From the NCBI GenBank assembly GCA_037976565.1, contig CP137679.1, positions 26,584,127-26,648,126 of the forward strand: a stretch of DNA of 64,000 nucleotides, read 5' to 3'. This DNA is from Mesocentrotus franciscanus. Lineage: Eukaryota > Echinodermata > Echinoidea > Camarodonta > Strongylocentrotidae. The notes beneath the pieces are model-generated. The model was not told where the DNA came from, searched no databases, and worked only from the letters and a program-made list of their open reading frames with translations. The first letter of the stretch is position 1. Each line of letters starts with the position of its first letter. The translations under genes and the position numbers were made by a program. Below, one piece after another: positions 43,133 through 56,300 of the stretch.

Positions 43133-44505
43133 TCAATCAATTCAATTCAATTCAATTCAAGTCAATTTTATTTCTGTTTCCAACAAAAACATTACAAATC
43201 AATTATAATCATTTACAACAATTAAGGAATACATATTGGAAACAGAGGGGTCCACTAAAAAACCAATGTTTGTACAATTGTGGACCCCTCAAATGATGAT
43301 AGTTAGGAATAATGAGTACTTAAATCAACAAATTCGTAACTACAAAAAAGAACTACAAATAGGGGGAAAAGGGGATGCCAACAGAGACGAGAACGGGACA
43401 AGGCAGTACGTTACATGACAAAGATAGGAGAACACGGTCACAATACAAAGAGTAGACAATGCCAAAAAAGAAGTGAGAAATCGGGGTACAGAAAAAAATA
43501 CAAAAGGATGAGCTGCATGTGGGGTTGAGAAGACAGAGAGTAGAGAATGACCTTGTTTAAAAAAAAAGGGGGGACCGGAAAAGAATAAATGGGCGATATA
43601 ATTCAATGAGGTTCATAAGATTGTAATAAAAAATTTATTAAAAAAAAAAAATCTTAAAAATATTATTCGATGGAGCATTTTTTATTTCATTACTTATAAA
43701 ATTCCATAATTTTGAGCTAAGAGGGTCCGCAAGAGAGGTAAATGGAAAATCTTTTGAATGTCTTGTTGGGTAATTATGGACTGAGCTATTAAAAGAAAAA
43801 AAATCTTGAAAAGCAGATGGCAACATATTATTTTTTATAATTATGCATAAATTGACCTAGTTGAAAAAAATATAACCTTTAGTATCTTATTTTCAAAAAA
43901 TAAAGTGTCTGTATGGGAGCGAAAGGGGAAATTACAAATAATACGAATAATCTTCTTTTGTAATAACAAAACTTTATCTAATGATGTTTGATGTGTGTTA
44001 CCCCAAACTAAGAGACCATAATTTAAGTATCGGAGTATCAAAAAACTATAAAGCATAATTAATGAATTAAAAGGAATATATGTCTTTACTTTATTAATAA
44101 TAGGCCACCAATATTTCGGGAAATAATTTTACAAATATTGTCGATTTGATTTTTCCAGGAAAGCTTTTTATCAACCGTTATACCCAAAAATGTATTAAAT
44201 GAAACACACTCCAATGGGTTATTTTCCAAAACTATGTTAGCTGGCAACGAATCTTAAGATTTACTAAACAACATATATTTCGTTTTCTGGAGATTCAATG
44301 ATAATTTGTTCGCTCTAATCCACAATAAAATATTACACATTTCAATATTAATTATTTCAAATAATCTTTGAGAGTCTTTGTGAGTCAAAAATAAATTTGT
44401 GTCACCAGCAAAAAGTACGAAAGACAAAATATCAGATGATCGACAAAACTCATTAATACAGTATATAACATAAATAAGAGTGGGCCTAATATGCTACATT
44501 GGGTT
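43133..44505 (-). mobile_element. LINE (CR1/Jockey-type) reverse-transcriptase fragment, inactive
   Basis: On the minus strand, frames give S-I-L-G-P-L-L-F, then L-F-A-G-D-T-N-L-F at 44412-44401 and A-N-K-L-S-L-N-L-Q-K-T-K. Later come L-N-Y-G-L-L-V-W-G-N-T, L-L-L-Q-K-K-I-I-R-I-I, and finally K-L-W-N-F-I-S. These are ordered motifs of non-LTR reverse transcriptase and its C terminus. The catalytic F-A-D-D is F-A-G-D, and stops and frameshifts break the frame. The 3' tail is a run of TTGAA repeats (plus strand TTCAA) at 43133-43160. The 5' end is truncated. Confidence 0.75.
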
Positions 44506-47330
44506 AAAGTAATTAAGTCAGACATTGGCAGACCCTATCGATCTGCACTTATGAACAAATTTGACCTATATTCGGCCAAAAGATCAACGAGTCATTTGTG
44601 TACCTCCCACACAGACGACGAACGTTCGAGTGCACTAGAGCGTAACACCAGGGTACAGGACTTTTCGATTTTTATAAAATAGGGGTTTATCGTAGAATAC
44701 TGGTGAGAGTGTGAATGTCTCTCTCTCTCTCTTCCCCTTTTTCTGCCGAAAAAAGGAGGGAAAATCATGAAATTACATATGAAAGTCTAATAGATGCAAA
44801 TGCACATCACCATGAATAAGTCCATTGTCATCCCTCCGTATAAGATGGGCGGGATCACCCTGCAATATGAATACGCGATTCCTTCACAAGCAGATCGATC
44901 CGTGAAGATTTAGATCTGCTCATGCAGCGAGTTTAGACTGCCATTAATTTGCTAAATTTCAGGCAAACTAAAGAATCCAGTGTCTCGTGAGAGATATAAT
45001 CTAATCCCTACACACTTTTGTCGTAAAATATCGTCCATAATGTTTATATTCCCTTCAGTAAATTGCTGAAATTAACGTAAAATGCGTCTTCTCCGTCGCC
45101 AGAGCTGAGTCAAATTTGGTGGTCGATATACGCACGGCTGCGAGCACGGTGTGTAAGCCTCATTGTCCGCTGTGTAACAATTTGGCTTACGCACTTGCAT
45201 AAATTATAGAGGTCATGCGTAAATTTACAAAAGCTGCTTTTTATTGGATTGAAATTTGCCCTAATTTCCCGACAACCAATCAAATTATGTGTTACATCAG
45301 ACGGCAGGGAATTATATACCCTATGTTTTGGCGGCCGAGACCACCCAATAACAAGTCGTAGTTACGAGCATTACCCCCTTGAAGTACACAACCTCCAGTG
45401 AAAAAGACGAATTTTCCTGTGACCTCCATAGAGAAATCACAAATTGAATGATTGTTGTCCACTTTTGAAGACGAAAAGGCCCTATTTTCCAGTCTACCAA
45501 TCACTTCGAAATTGGTATCAGTGGAAAGAACAGTATTTGAATATGTGATTTCCACCCGAGATGGTGTGTAATCATAGTTTGTTTTTCTTGTAGGAGCATT
45601 TCTTTACACACTTAGCGCATTTTCAAAGACGATTTCACGTGTTGTAGACCGCGGAGCGAGACCGCGTGAGCAGATGCCCGAAATGGCGGCGGCGGCGGGA
45701 GTATATCATAAATTCAATGAATACACAAACAAAAATCATAAGGTCTCTTTCCGGGATCTATACGCTTTGTCTGTATTTCATTCTTCTCGTGCTAGACTAT
45801 CCCTAACCTGGCAGTGCTATTGTTAGCCGATAACCTGTGCAATGACCTGTACTCACGTACGCCAGCAGTTCATCGCTTTCGAACGAGCTCGGTGACAGTG
45901 CAGTCATAATTCATCTTTTATTTGTTTAAAGCTGTAAATTTGTGTGTACAATTGTGTTCTGATTCGCTGCAATTTTGGTTGTATGATATTGATATCAACA
46001 ATATCATATTTCATATCATCATCTAGCTAACCAGCCCTTAAGGCTAAGCCATCCAGTGTCTACAGTTTTGAAAACGGCCTGGACAAGTACTGGAGAAGTG
46101 AACCTACCAAGTTCAAATCCAGCCAACTTACACGAAGAAGGAATTTGGAACTGAGTATAGAGGCTTAAGCCTGCGTTCAGAAGAATCCATAAGTAAGTTA
46201 GTATTAAGGAGTTCTTAATCATATCTCATTGGAAAATTGATCTAATTTATAACCTTTTTGTCATGTTTGTAATTGTAATTTGTTGGTACATGTACTTGAA
46301 ACCAATAATAAAATGAACGGATCGGTGTCCGGACACTTAACAAACACAAAGCCTTCTCTTTTGCCTTTGGATTTAACGTTAAATATCATCAAATAGCACT
46401 AACCATTAAAAAGTATGGAATATTTGTCTTTGTATTGAATTATTGTCTAACATAAGTGTCAGAAAATTTATGAAATATTGCTTTTAAACCTCTTTAAATT
46501 GCTGTTTTAAATCAACTGTCCGGATACACAACCTGTCCGGACACACATCGTCTAGGTATACTTTTCGACCACTAAAAGTTCGTTTTATCTGGTGCAATTA
46601 AGCTATAGGGGGAGAGGGGGAGGCCTTCTCCTGCCATTAGATTGAAGGAAAATATTTATCAGAATTAGCACTAACAATCATGAACTTGTCCCCTTGAAAA
46701 AGTAGACCTGTATTGTCCAACAAGATAACTCGAGCAGCGCTACCATGGCCATTGCTCGAGGCACTTTCTCACAGGGCACCTAAAATGTGATTATATTACT
46801 ACAAAGAAAGACTGTTAAGACACAACAGTTGGTATTAATTGTGATTCTGGAGAAGATATGTTTCTACTTTTTCTAGATCAATTAAGGGTAGCAGAGACGC
46901 TTTGAAATAGTTCTTTCCTTTGCATCTCATTTAAAGATAGTAGGCCTATGTCCCTTTTGCAGCCAACATCAAATTCTGTATAACTTTGCAGAAATTATGA
47001 ATATGTCATGTATGTCCTATCTGTGAAATTTAAACATTAGCAATGTCCTAGTTATTCTATTATTCAAATTATGCAAGGAAACCCGTTTACCTTCTAGACT
47101 TCACTGTCATACACTATTGAGTGACTCACTGACATCTTTTTTTCTTTGGTAATAACATACATAGGCCTATATGAGCTGTAACAGGTACATGAGCCTTTGT
47201 CTACATCAATAACCCACTACTTGTAATGGCCAAAATTAAAATTAAATCTTTGTGCAGCACAAAACGTACGACCATTCGGTATATAGAAGGGTCTGAAAAT
47301 CAGACTATTACATAGGTGATTGCAAAAAAC
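44506..47330. other. Intergenic; possible upstream exon or promoter near 45.6 kb
   Basis: Mostly AT-rich. A GC-richer patch at 45640-45700 contains GACCGCGGAGCGAGACCGCG and then ATGGCGGCGGCGGCGG (ATG at 45683). It resembles a 5' exon, but no splice or coding continuation is established. An 87-codon minus-strand frame at 45292-45555 is unrecognised. GTCCGGACAC palindromes occur near 46327 and 46540. Confidence 0.3.
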
Positions 47331-47331
47331 C

Positions 47332-48735
47332 CGGCGTTGTGGCGTGTATGGCGCGCCGTTTGACCAATAAATCAGATAAACACTGTTTATCGAGCGATAA
47401 ACACTGTTTATCAAGCGATAAACACTGTTTATCGAGAGAAACTATGTTTATCGACTGATAAGAGAAACTATGTTTATCGACTGATAAACACAGTTTCTCT
47501 CGATAAACAATGTTTATCGCCGAAAAACAGTGTTTATCGAGAGAAACTGTGTTTATCAGTCGATAAACATAGTTTCTCTCGATAAACACTGTTTATCGCT
47601 CGATAAACAATGTTTATCGCCGAAAAACAGTGTTTATCGAGAGAAACTGTGTTTATCAGTCGATAAACATAGTTTCTCTCGATAAACACTGTTTATCGCT
47701 CGATAAACAGTGTTTTTCGACGATAAACAGTGTTTTTCGGCGATAAACAATGTTTATCTGATTTATTGGGCAAATGGCGCGCACTCGTACTCCAGATCAG
47801 AGCCGTATATGCACTACTCCACACGTTAGTCAGGTGGCTTGGTGAAATTACCATTTTTGGTACAGGGCTTCCTTAGGAACTACTGAACGATATTATGGTA
47901 GGCCTAGGAGTCCCCGGCAAGAATATTATATAGAGGTGTGGGGCGGGGGCGTCGCCTGGTAGCCCACAAATAATTTATAAGGTAATATAACATTGAGTGT
48001 TTGTTGTACAAACGCCATTTTTGGTACAGGGCTTCATTAGGACCTGCTGAATGATGGTAGGAGAGGAGCATAACTAACTATGGCGTTTGTACAACAAAAA
48101 CTCAATGGTATATTACCTTTTAAATTATTTGTGGACTACGACCCACACCCTTATATGATATTCTTGCCGGGGGCTCCTACCCTCATATCGTTCAGTAGGT
48201 CCTAAGGAAGCCCTGTACCAAAAATGGCATTTGTACAACAACAAATCAATGTTATGAAATTATTTGGGGGCTCCAAAAAGACGCCCCGCCCCACACCCTT
48301 AAATTGACATTTTTGCAGGGGGCTCTTAGCCTAATATCGTTTAGTAGGTCTTAAGGAAGCCCTGTACCAAAAATGGTGCTTTTATCAGGCAATTAAGTAA
48401 CGGTAATTTCACCAAGCCACCTGACTAACGTGCGGAGTAGTGCAAACGGCTCTGATCTGGAGCACGAGTGCGCGACATTTGCTAAATAAATCAGATAAAC
48501 ATTGTTTATCGCTCGATAAACAGTGTTTATCTGATTTATTGGTCAAACGGCGCGCCATAGGCGTGCGCCTGTAATTCAGCTAACAGTGGAAGTTACAAAC
48601 TGATTCAGCCGAGGACGCAGGTTCGAAACTGAGTCACGACTTTCGGATGGTGACGTTAAGGTCGGTCACCAGACGTAAATAATCATATCTGATTGATACA
48701 CGTCTGTAAAAACCCAATACACACACCGCAATTAT
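47332..48735 (+). mobile_element. tRNA-derived SINE, copy 1, split by a palindromic insertion
   Basis: The 5' tip GCGTTGTGGCGTG (47334-47346) and the body (48560-48735) are separated by the element 47347-48559. The body has an A-box-like TTCAGCTAACAGTGGA and a B-box GGTTCGAAAC (about 48620). It aligns end to end, in inverse orientation, with 62266-62446, which provides the uninterrupted version. Confidence 0.7.
47347..48559. mobile_element. 1213-bp palindromic element with GATAAACA satellite arms
   Basis: Perfect ~36-bp terminal inverted repeats begin TATGGCGCGCCGTTTGACC. GGCGTG is duplicated at 47341-47346 and 48560-48565. Left of centre are about 18 tandem, self-complementary CGATAAACA/TGTTTATCG units (47384-47755). 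An inner palindrome (about 47765-47900 against 48360-48510, with GGTGAAATTACC and GGTAATTTCACC) and internal TTTGTACAACAA repeats fill the rest. No coding capacity. Confidence 0.8.
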
Positions 48736-49269
48736 GGCACCAACACCACATAGATTTAACTCCGACAAAAGACGTCATAACCAGTAAACTTCATTGTATG
48801 AAGACGTATGAAATACTTTACTTCACGTTGAAAAGTATACTTCATCAAATTAGATGTGTGAATACTGTTCGAAATCACCTGTCCGGATAACCAGCCTGCT
48901 ACCCCGACTATAGCCTTACATCTGACCAATCTAGACCTAGCTGGCTACGCTAGCGAGGGGAATTTCTCGATTAATTCCAATGAAACCGCTCGTGGAAAGC
49001 CTAGACTGTATTTTAAACCTTTATGTTCGTACTATACTTTACTGATAATGATAATATACCGAAATTGTTTTGTCGATGGGTGGTGTGTGTACATGTGTGT
49101 GTACTTTCACGCTCGCTGCGCTGATTGCTGCTCCATATTCAACAGCAAATTGCAAAATAAATACCAATATTTCTTGTTTAATATCTGTAACTGCTCGGAA
49201 TCTTGTGCTGTGTTCAAAATGTGTAGTGGTATCAATTATGAATAACTTGTTTCAACCATACCTTTTCCA

Positions 49270-49610
49270 CCGGACTTCCCTCTCCTTCTCTCTCAATCTC
49301 TCACTCTCTCTCCCCCCTCTCTCTCTCTCTCTCTCTCTCGCATTTCTCTTTCTCTCCCTCATAACTCTTTCATCTCTCTCGCTCTCTATCTCCCTACTTT
49401 TTTCTGTCCTCCTCTTTCTACACTTCCCTGATCTCTCTCCATCTCTGCCCTCCCCTCGTCTCTCTCTCTCTCCGACCTCCTCCCATCTCTCCCTCCTTAT
49501 CTTTGTTCACACTCCCCTCTCTCTTTCTCTCGACCCTTGCCTTTTTCTTTCCTTCTTCCATTTTCGACTCCTCCCTTGTCTGCTTGAATTTACCTTTCAC
49601 CTTCTTCAGT
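49270..49610 (+). repeat. CT-rich tract (left arm)
   Basis: About 340 bp dominated by CT and CTT. The 180-codon frame here is low complexity and not a gene. Its GA-rich complement is at 51950-52200. Confidence 0.7.
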
Positions 49611-50011
49611 AAGATACCAATAATCAAGTTCACACAATACGTGTCCAAAGTCTGTTTTTTTAATATAGTATGTTTAAATGTTTAGTGTGATATTTTGATA
49701 GTTTACGCATTACTCACAATTTCCGTATGCGCATTCCCAAAATTAATTTATTGTATTTTAACTTTTTTAATCTGTATGAATGACATTTAATGTGGCACTA
49801 TGAACTGTAATTTTGCATACACAGTAATTATTCTAAAATGAAATGAAAGGGCTATTTGACTTTCAAGAGAGAAAATTGTCTTGAAGAGAGAAAGAGAGGT
49901 TATTTCTAAAATGAAATGAAAGGGCTCTTGCAAGTCAAATAGCCCTTTCATTTATTTTTAGAAATAACCTCTCTTTCTCTCTTAAAGACAATTTCATGAG
50001 ATGGAATGTTC

Positions 50012-50230
50012 AATCTGAGGGCTTTTTGTGGTCTTTGAAAAGAGCACACAATGGGGGCAGTGCAATTTAAATTTCAAGGGATGGATTAGAGTTTGTATCG
50101 CTCTTGAAAGGCAAATAACCCTTTCATTTCTTTTTAGAAATAAACTCTAATCCATCGCTTGATATTTAAATTGCACTGTCCCTATTGTGTGCTCTTTTTA
50201 AGGAGCACAAAAAACCCTCGGATTAGGCAG
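50012..50230. repeat. Palindrome inside the 4-kb element
   Basis: GAGCACACAATGGGGGCAGT and GTGCAATTTAAAT on the left pair with ATTTAAATTGCACTGTCCC and TTGTGTGCTC on the right. The centre carries GGATTAGAGTTT and AAACTCTAATCC. An adjoining palindrome spans 49838-50005. Confidence 0.6.
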
Positions 50231-53162
50231 CAGAACACGCCCTTAATACTGGACACAACATTCAATGGGATGATGCCCACATCATTGAGTTTGAAACGCA
50301 CTTCTGGTCAAGAATGGTAGAAGAATTCATCTGCATAAAAAGGATAAATCCTTTACTGAAAAGGGATTCTTGCTATACATTGTTACCTTTCTTCTCTCCA
50401 GTGATCTTGAGGCAGCAGACAGCAAGAAATTTTGTAAATAACAAAAGGTCCACGGGAGTGGTTGTTAGAAGCTTTAACTACATAATACCCACATTCTCTC
50501 CAATTTCATACAACAAAAGGTTGTCTTGGGAAACACTTCTATCTTTGCGGATGGGGGTGCAGGGGGAGAGCCTTTGCCGAAAGTCTTGGGGTGGAGCCCC
50601 AGGAAGTTCTTGAATTTAAACAAAAAATAGGAAATTCAAAATAGTCGTCACGAGCGATAGATATTGTAATTTCCTCCTTGAAAGTCACATAGCCCCTTTC
50701 ATTTCATTTTAGAAGTAGCCTCTCTTTCTCTCTTAAAGACAATTTTATAGAACTTCTGTTTTCGTATTGCTGTACTTTCGTCCGCAAACTTCTTACGCAC
50801 ATGTCGAGCCAACTCATAGGAAATGTAATCTGTAAGCAGGGAGTTTCATGTTCTTCCTTTTTTTTCTTTCTTTTATTCTCTCTCTCTCTCTCCCTCTCTC
50901 TCTTTTTCCTCCATCCTCTATTTTCTTCTCTTTTTACATTATTCTCTCTTTCTCTTCTCAAGTTTTCCTTCCGTCGTTCTCTCTTTTCCCATTTCCATTT
51001 TGTCAGGTCGCCAAAAAAGGAGGGCCGCGGCTGTTTCGCCCCCCCCCCCCGGATTAGCCAGTGGTTTATACGTTGATGCAGGCAATGCGCTGGGATTTGG
51101 TTTTTATCCTATCTAATACATTGCCGACTCGGTGTAGCAATTTTTATTTTATTAGTATATTTCTTATTTTCTTTCCCTTCTCTTTCTTTTTCCTTTTCAT
51201 CTCTTCTTCTCTTCTTCTCTTTTTCTCTTTTTCTCTTTCTTTCTTCCTTTTCTTTATTTTTTAGGCCGCCATAAAAGGGGGACCGCGGCTGATTCGGCCC
51301 TCACCTGTAACCGCCGCTGTTTATATAGAGCTAAACAAATAAAATGATAAAATAGTGAAAATGTTCACTTTTCAGGATTTATTAGTTGATTCTTACATTC
51401 CTTTTGATTTTTAGAATTTTTCTTTAAGAATCCTTTAAAATTCCTTGACAGTATCAAAATTATAAGGCAATTGGAGACTCTGTCACAGATTGGCATGCCC
51501 TGCGGTCCAGACTTTGAGAAGCCCTGGCGTAGGCCCTACAAGGAGAACTGTTAAAGTTGTCTACACAACATAAAAGAATACAATTTTCTAACTTATGATG
51601 GCAATGCCATATCAATATGGCTATGCCATCGTAAGTGACATTACATATGGCATGTGTTCTTAATTTGCTAATGGGCGATATACTTTTACTTGTTATTATA
51701 AATATCTGTTCCATTATTTTAAAATCAAGAAAAATCGACACTTCGAGTAATAATGTGTGCACAAATCAAATGGGAGTTACTGGAGTGTGTTACATGCGTT
51801 ACGCGTACGTGTGACACCACACATAAATGCCAGTTGGAGATTCCCCTTCTAATTACATGTATTGATCTAGATTTAAAAAAATAAATAATTTCGTTAATTC
51901 TGTTTCTGATTTTTCTAATAGTACTTACACTAATCTCCAATTAATATTAAGAAGGAAAGAAAAAAGGCAAGGGAGAGAAAGAGAGAGGGGGAGGGGGCAA
52001 AGATAAGGAGGGAGAGATGAGAGGAGGTCGGAGAGAGAGAGACGAGGGAGGGCAGAGATGGAGAGGGATGAGGGAAGTGTAGAGAGAGGAGGACAGAGAA
52101 GGAGTAGGGAGATAGAGAGTGAGAGAGATGAAAGAGTTATGAGGGAGAGAAAGAGAAAGAGCGAGAGAGAGAGAGGAAGAGAGAGAAGGAGAGGGAAGTC
52201 CGGTGGAAAAGGTATGGTTGAAACAAGTTATTCATAATTGATACCACTACACATTTTGAACACAGCACAAGATTCCGAGCAGTTACAGATATTAAACAAA
52301 AATATTGGTATTTATTTTGCAATTTGCTGTTGAATATGAGAGCAGCAATCAGCGCAGCGAGCGTGAACATACACACGCATGCAAGCTCGCCGGAAGCAGT
52401 TTGGATTTGGGGGCAAACATTCTTCTCACCCCTATAATAAAAAAAACACACACGCTTTCCCATCCTCTCACAATATTTCCACGATATGCGCGTATCGCTA
52501 TTATAAAATCCTCCATTGATAAATATAGGGGCATGCGGAATGTTTAGGAAATTTAATTCCTGTTTACTCTCCTTTTCTTTGAATGGAATATAATTTGTAT
52601 GTGATTTAAGTCAGATTTTATTACTTTTTATTTTCTATTTGGTTAAAAAATACAAACCATTTTTACTTCTTTACTGCTGATTGTTTTGTTTTTGTTTGGA
52701 GGTGGGGATTTTTTTGGGGGCGAGAATGCGTTTTGCCCCTACTTTTCTTTTGAGGGGGCGACCGCTCCCTACCCCTTCCGGCGCCTTTGTACACATGTAC
52801 ACACAACACCTATCGACAAAACAATTTCAGTACATTATCATTATCAGTACAGTATAGTCACAAAACTGTTTTACAGTTCTGTGAGTATAGTACGTACATA
52901 AAAGTTTAAAATACAGTCTAGGCTTTCCGCGAGCGGTTTCATTGGAATTAATCGAGAAATTCCCCTCGCTAAATGGAAGTTTTGAACCCGTAATGCGGCA
53001 GTGCGGGGACCCCGTTCAATCTAAAAAAAACACCCTTTTCTTGGTCACGCCTGCTTACAGTATTTATATTTGACTGAGACCCCGGGGGTGTACAACATGA
53101 GAATGATTACTTTATGGATAATTGTCCGTACATGGACTACTTTTCCTTTTTTCATCTTGCAG

Positions 53163-53311
53163 CTGGCTGATGATAGTAATGGATACTGTAAGCAAGAAAA
53201 TTTCTTTGATGTTATGGAGCCTCAACCTCTTGTTGCTGTTCTCACAAGTCTTTGGATCAGAATCCAGGGACATTGACCCCAATGGATATGTTGTCTACTG
53301 CCCCTGCATGG
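53163..53311 (+). CDS. POFUT1: POFUT1 exon with start codon (coding from 53170)
   Basis: The acceptor TTTTTTCATCTTGCAG precedes 7 nt of 5' UTR, then ATG at 53170; a second in-frame ATG is at 53179. It encodes a hydrophobic signal peptide ([13 protein letters not shown]) and [12 protein letters not shown]. Donor GTATGT in phase 1. Confidence 0.85.
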
Positions 53312-56300
53312 GTATGTTTAATAGTATACACATAATTCAGGTTTGTGAGTGCATTAATGAATATGCACTGCACGCATTTTAAGTCACGATCGGATAATGA
53401 ACGAGACTTGTCGAGTTCATTATCCAGCTAATTGTGACTTAACCAAGTTCAAAACATTAATTTTATTTTTTGTAAAAACTAGTAGGTCGGCAGTACGAAT
53501 ATAACATCGAGAATTAAGCAACAAACCTGGTCAAAACGCCAACAGTTGCACAGTCATGGAGTCCGCCATTAATGATTGTGGCTTATTATTGAATAGCGTC
53601 AGTAATAATTATCATGCAGTCAAACATAATGCGCATCGCAATGTGTGCAACAACGTCCTTGCCATTTGAAACTCCATGGATTTCACCGCGCCTTAATTGT
53701 GTACGCACTAGAGATATGCATACTCGTATCTCAGCCATACTGTATCACTTTTAGCCGTTGGTTACATTATCACTTTTTGATGGGAACTTTTTTGCATGGT
53801 AGCCATGGTTGGAAAGACTGGTGCACGGTCAAGTGGTGTCATTTTACCAATTAGATTGCCTACATTCTTGAACCTCTGGCATAATCCAACATATGTGACT
53901 GTTTTTTTTTATTTGATAAACTTAATTTTGGCGGAGCTTTCCTTATGGATCTCGGGAGATTACTCTATACAACCATAATTTAAGATGTTGCTAGGCAGTA
54001 AGAAGACAATTCGCATGTTAGCAAGAAATGTCAAGTATGATATACATGTAACCAACTTTCATGTACTTATATTGAATTGCATTGAATTGAATTGAATTTA
54101 TTTTCTTCTGCAACATACAAATAAAATTACATTTCAGCAACATTACATATACAAAATATAACAAATTTTTAAATGTGTATACAATATAATAATAAATGAT
54201 GACATTAAAACAAAATTTAACTGATAACACAATACCAATAACTATTAATTAAAAAAGTTGCAGAAGAAGAAGGGCTATTACAATAAGCGATTGTTTGAAA
54301 GCGTGATAGCCCGGGGGAAAGGAAAGGGGGGGGGGCAATGATAAACATAAACAAAAACTGATGATGGTGATGATGTTGATGAAGATGATGATGTTGATGA
54401 TAATGAATGATGGTGAAAATGAAAATTTAAATATGCTGATGTAAATATGTCTGACACAGAAAACTTATATTCAAGTTTCAAGTTTATTTCACATTTCACT
54501 AAAAAGAATTTACATAATTGACAAGATTAGAACATAATGAAATATACTAAAAGTAACACATTATATAATCAAATCTTTGTAAAGACGTCGAAATTAATTG
54601 TATTGAATAGTAGGTTATACAGGGTGAAATGTGGGGAACCTATTAAAAAGCTCAGCTTGTAGATTATGATAATCATTATATAAGTATACGTTTCTCATAT
54701 TTGAACAAATTATGTGTAAAATGTATATTCACTGTATATTGGAGGTATAATATTATTATATATTTTTTTTCTCAATAGTTTTTTTATTGATTCCAAACAA
54801 TACAAATCAATCTTAGAAATAAAATACAGTTATTTTTCTTAACATGATTTCAAAACATTTTCATAACATAGATTGTACGATTGATGAAAACAAAAATGAA
54901 ATCAATTGTAACATAAAACAAATGACCCCATCCAACCAAACACACTACTAAACCCCCTCCCTCCCCACCATGCAACACACACACACCATCCGACCATACT
55001 TCCACCCATATACGCACACTGTTCCTAGCCCCCTCAGAATACCCCAAATTGGAGCGACAGAAAAACAGAAACAATCTATTTACAAAAAAAAAAAAAAAAC
55101 AAAAAAAATCATTTAAACGAGGCTACAATAGCCACAATAGCCCAGTGTTAAAAGTTCATGAAAACTTCACTTGTTCCCACTTCTGTAAATGTAAGGCCAA
55201 TTTGCCTGCCCTCCCTGCAATATTCTTTTCTTCTTCCCTAAATTCCAACAGTTCTTTTGAAACTCCCCCAAAGACAATATTACGGACTTACCCCTGCATC
55301 TATATATCCAATATTTCATTGCAAAAATAATTGTATTAAATATCTTTATTCGTGGGGAATTACCGGACAACCCTAAATGAATATCTATCCAGTCGATAGA
55401 CCTTAATTCCCTTAGCTCAAACTTAGCTATTACATTCTGCCATAACCTTTGAACCTGTGCACACTCCCAGAACAAGTGTAAATATGTTTCAATCTTTTGC
55501 TTACAAAGTGAGCACAAGTTATCTACAACAAAGCCGAATCTGAATAAGTGTTCTCTAGTATATATTGCTCCATGAAGCAGTTTATACTGAATTTCTCTTA
55601 GTCTGTTAACAAGAGTACATTTCCTGGGCCTACTAAATATCTCCCTACATACCTCATTTGAAAAATCTGAAAATTTCCGTCCATCATGAATCTTCAAAAC
55701 AAATAAATGTTGTAACTTCTCTATAAAATATTCATAAACCTTCCTCGATAATACATCTCTGAGGAGCTTCACAGTACTGTTAAACTGCATTAAAATATCA
55801 TACTCTTTTACATCCACTAAACTCCAGTTATCCTTTTTTCCGCTTCTCAAAATAGCTTCCCCAATATTCCATACATCAACAATTTTGTTTCCTTTTAGCC
55901 CCAAATGTTGAAAATGAGATATTGCCCGCATACCATTTTCAGCAAAAATATCTTGAATTGAAATTATATTGCGTGTAAACAACTCCTCATCAAAAATCAT
56001 TTTCTTTCCCAATAAGAAATCTTTATTGTTAAAAATAATTGGATTATTCTTTTCTTCAAAATTCCTACAACCTTCTAAATCTTCCCATGCTTTGATCATT
56101 TCTAAATAGAACTTAGGTACTTTGAGACTTAATAACCTGGAATCATAGTTACACAAAAAAATAAATCTACCCCCTACCATCTTGAAGCAGAAATCAAAGT
56201 ATAGCTTCCATGTGTACAATCACAATCACAATCACACATACACACACGCACACACACACAATCACACACAAACAAAAAAATCACTTTCTAATGCTTATCA

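Larger units (their letters stand above)
48951..52971. mobile_element. ~4-kb element with long terminal inverted repeats and TA duplication
   Basis: GCGAGGGGAATTTCTCG (48953) and CGAGAAATTCCCCTCGC (ending 52969) are flanked by TA on both sides. The inverted arms extend about 600-1000 bp with indels: the segment around 49100-49280 matches the complement of 52195-52380, then CT-rich matches GA-rich DNA. The interior has further palindromes (49838-50005 and 50012-50230) and CT tracts. No transposase frame is visible. Confidence 0.65.

Noticed and set aside
45292..45555. 87-codon minus-strand open frame as a gene.
   Set aside because: No domain, signal peptide, splice context or partner exon could be recognised.
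49070..49612. 180-codon Leu/Ser-rich open frame.
   Set aside because: It comes from a CT-rich tract inside a transposon arm and has low-complexity composition.
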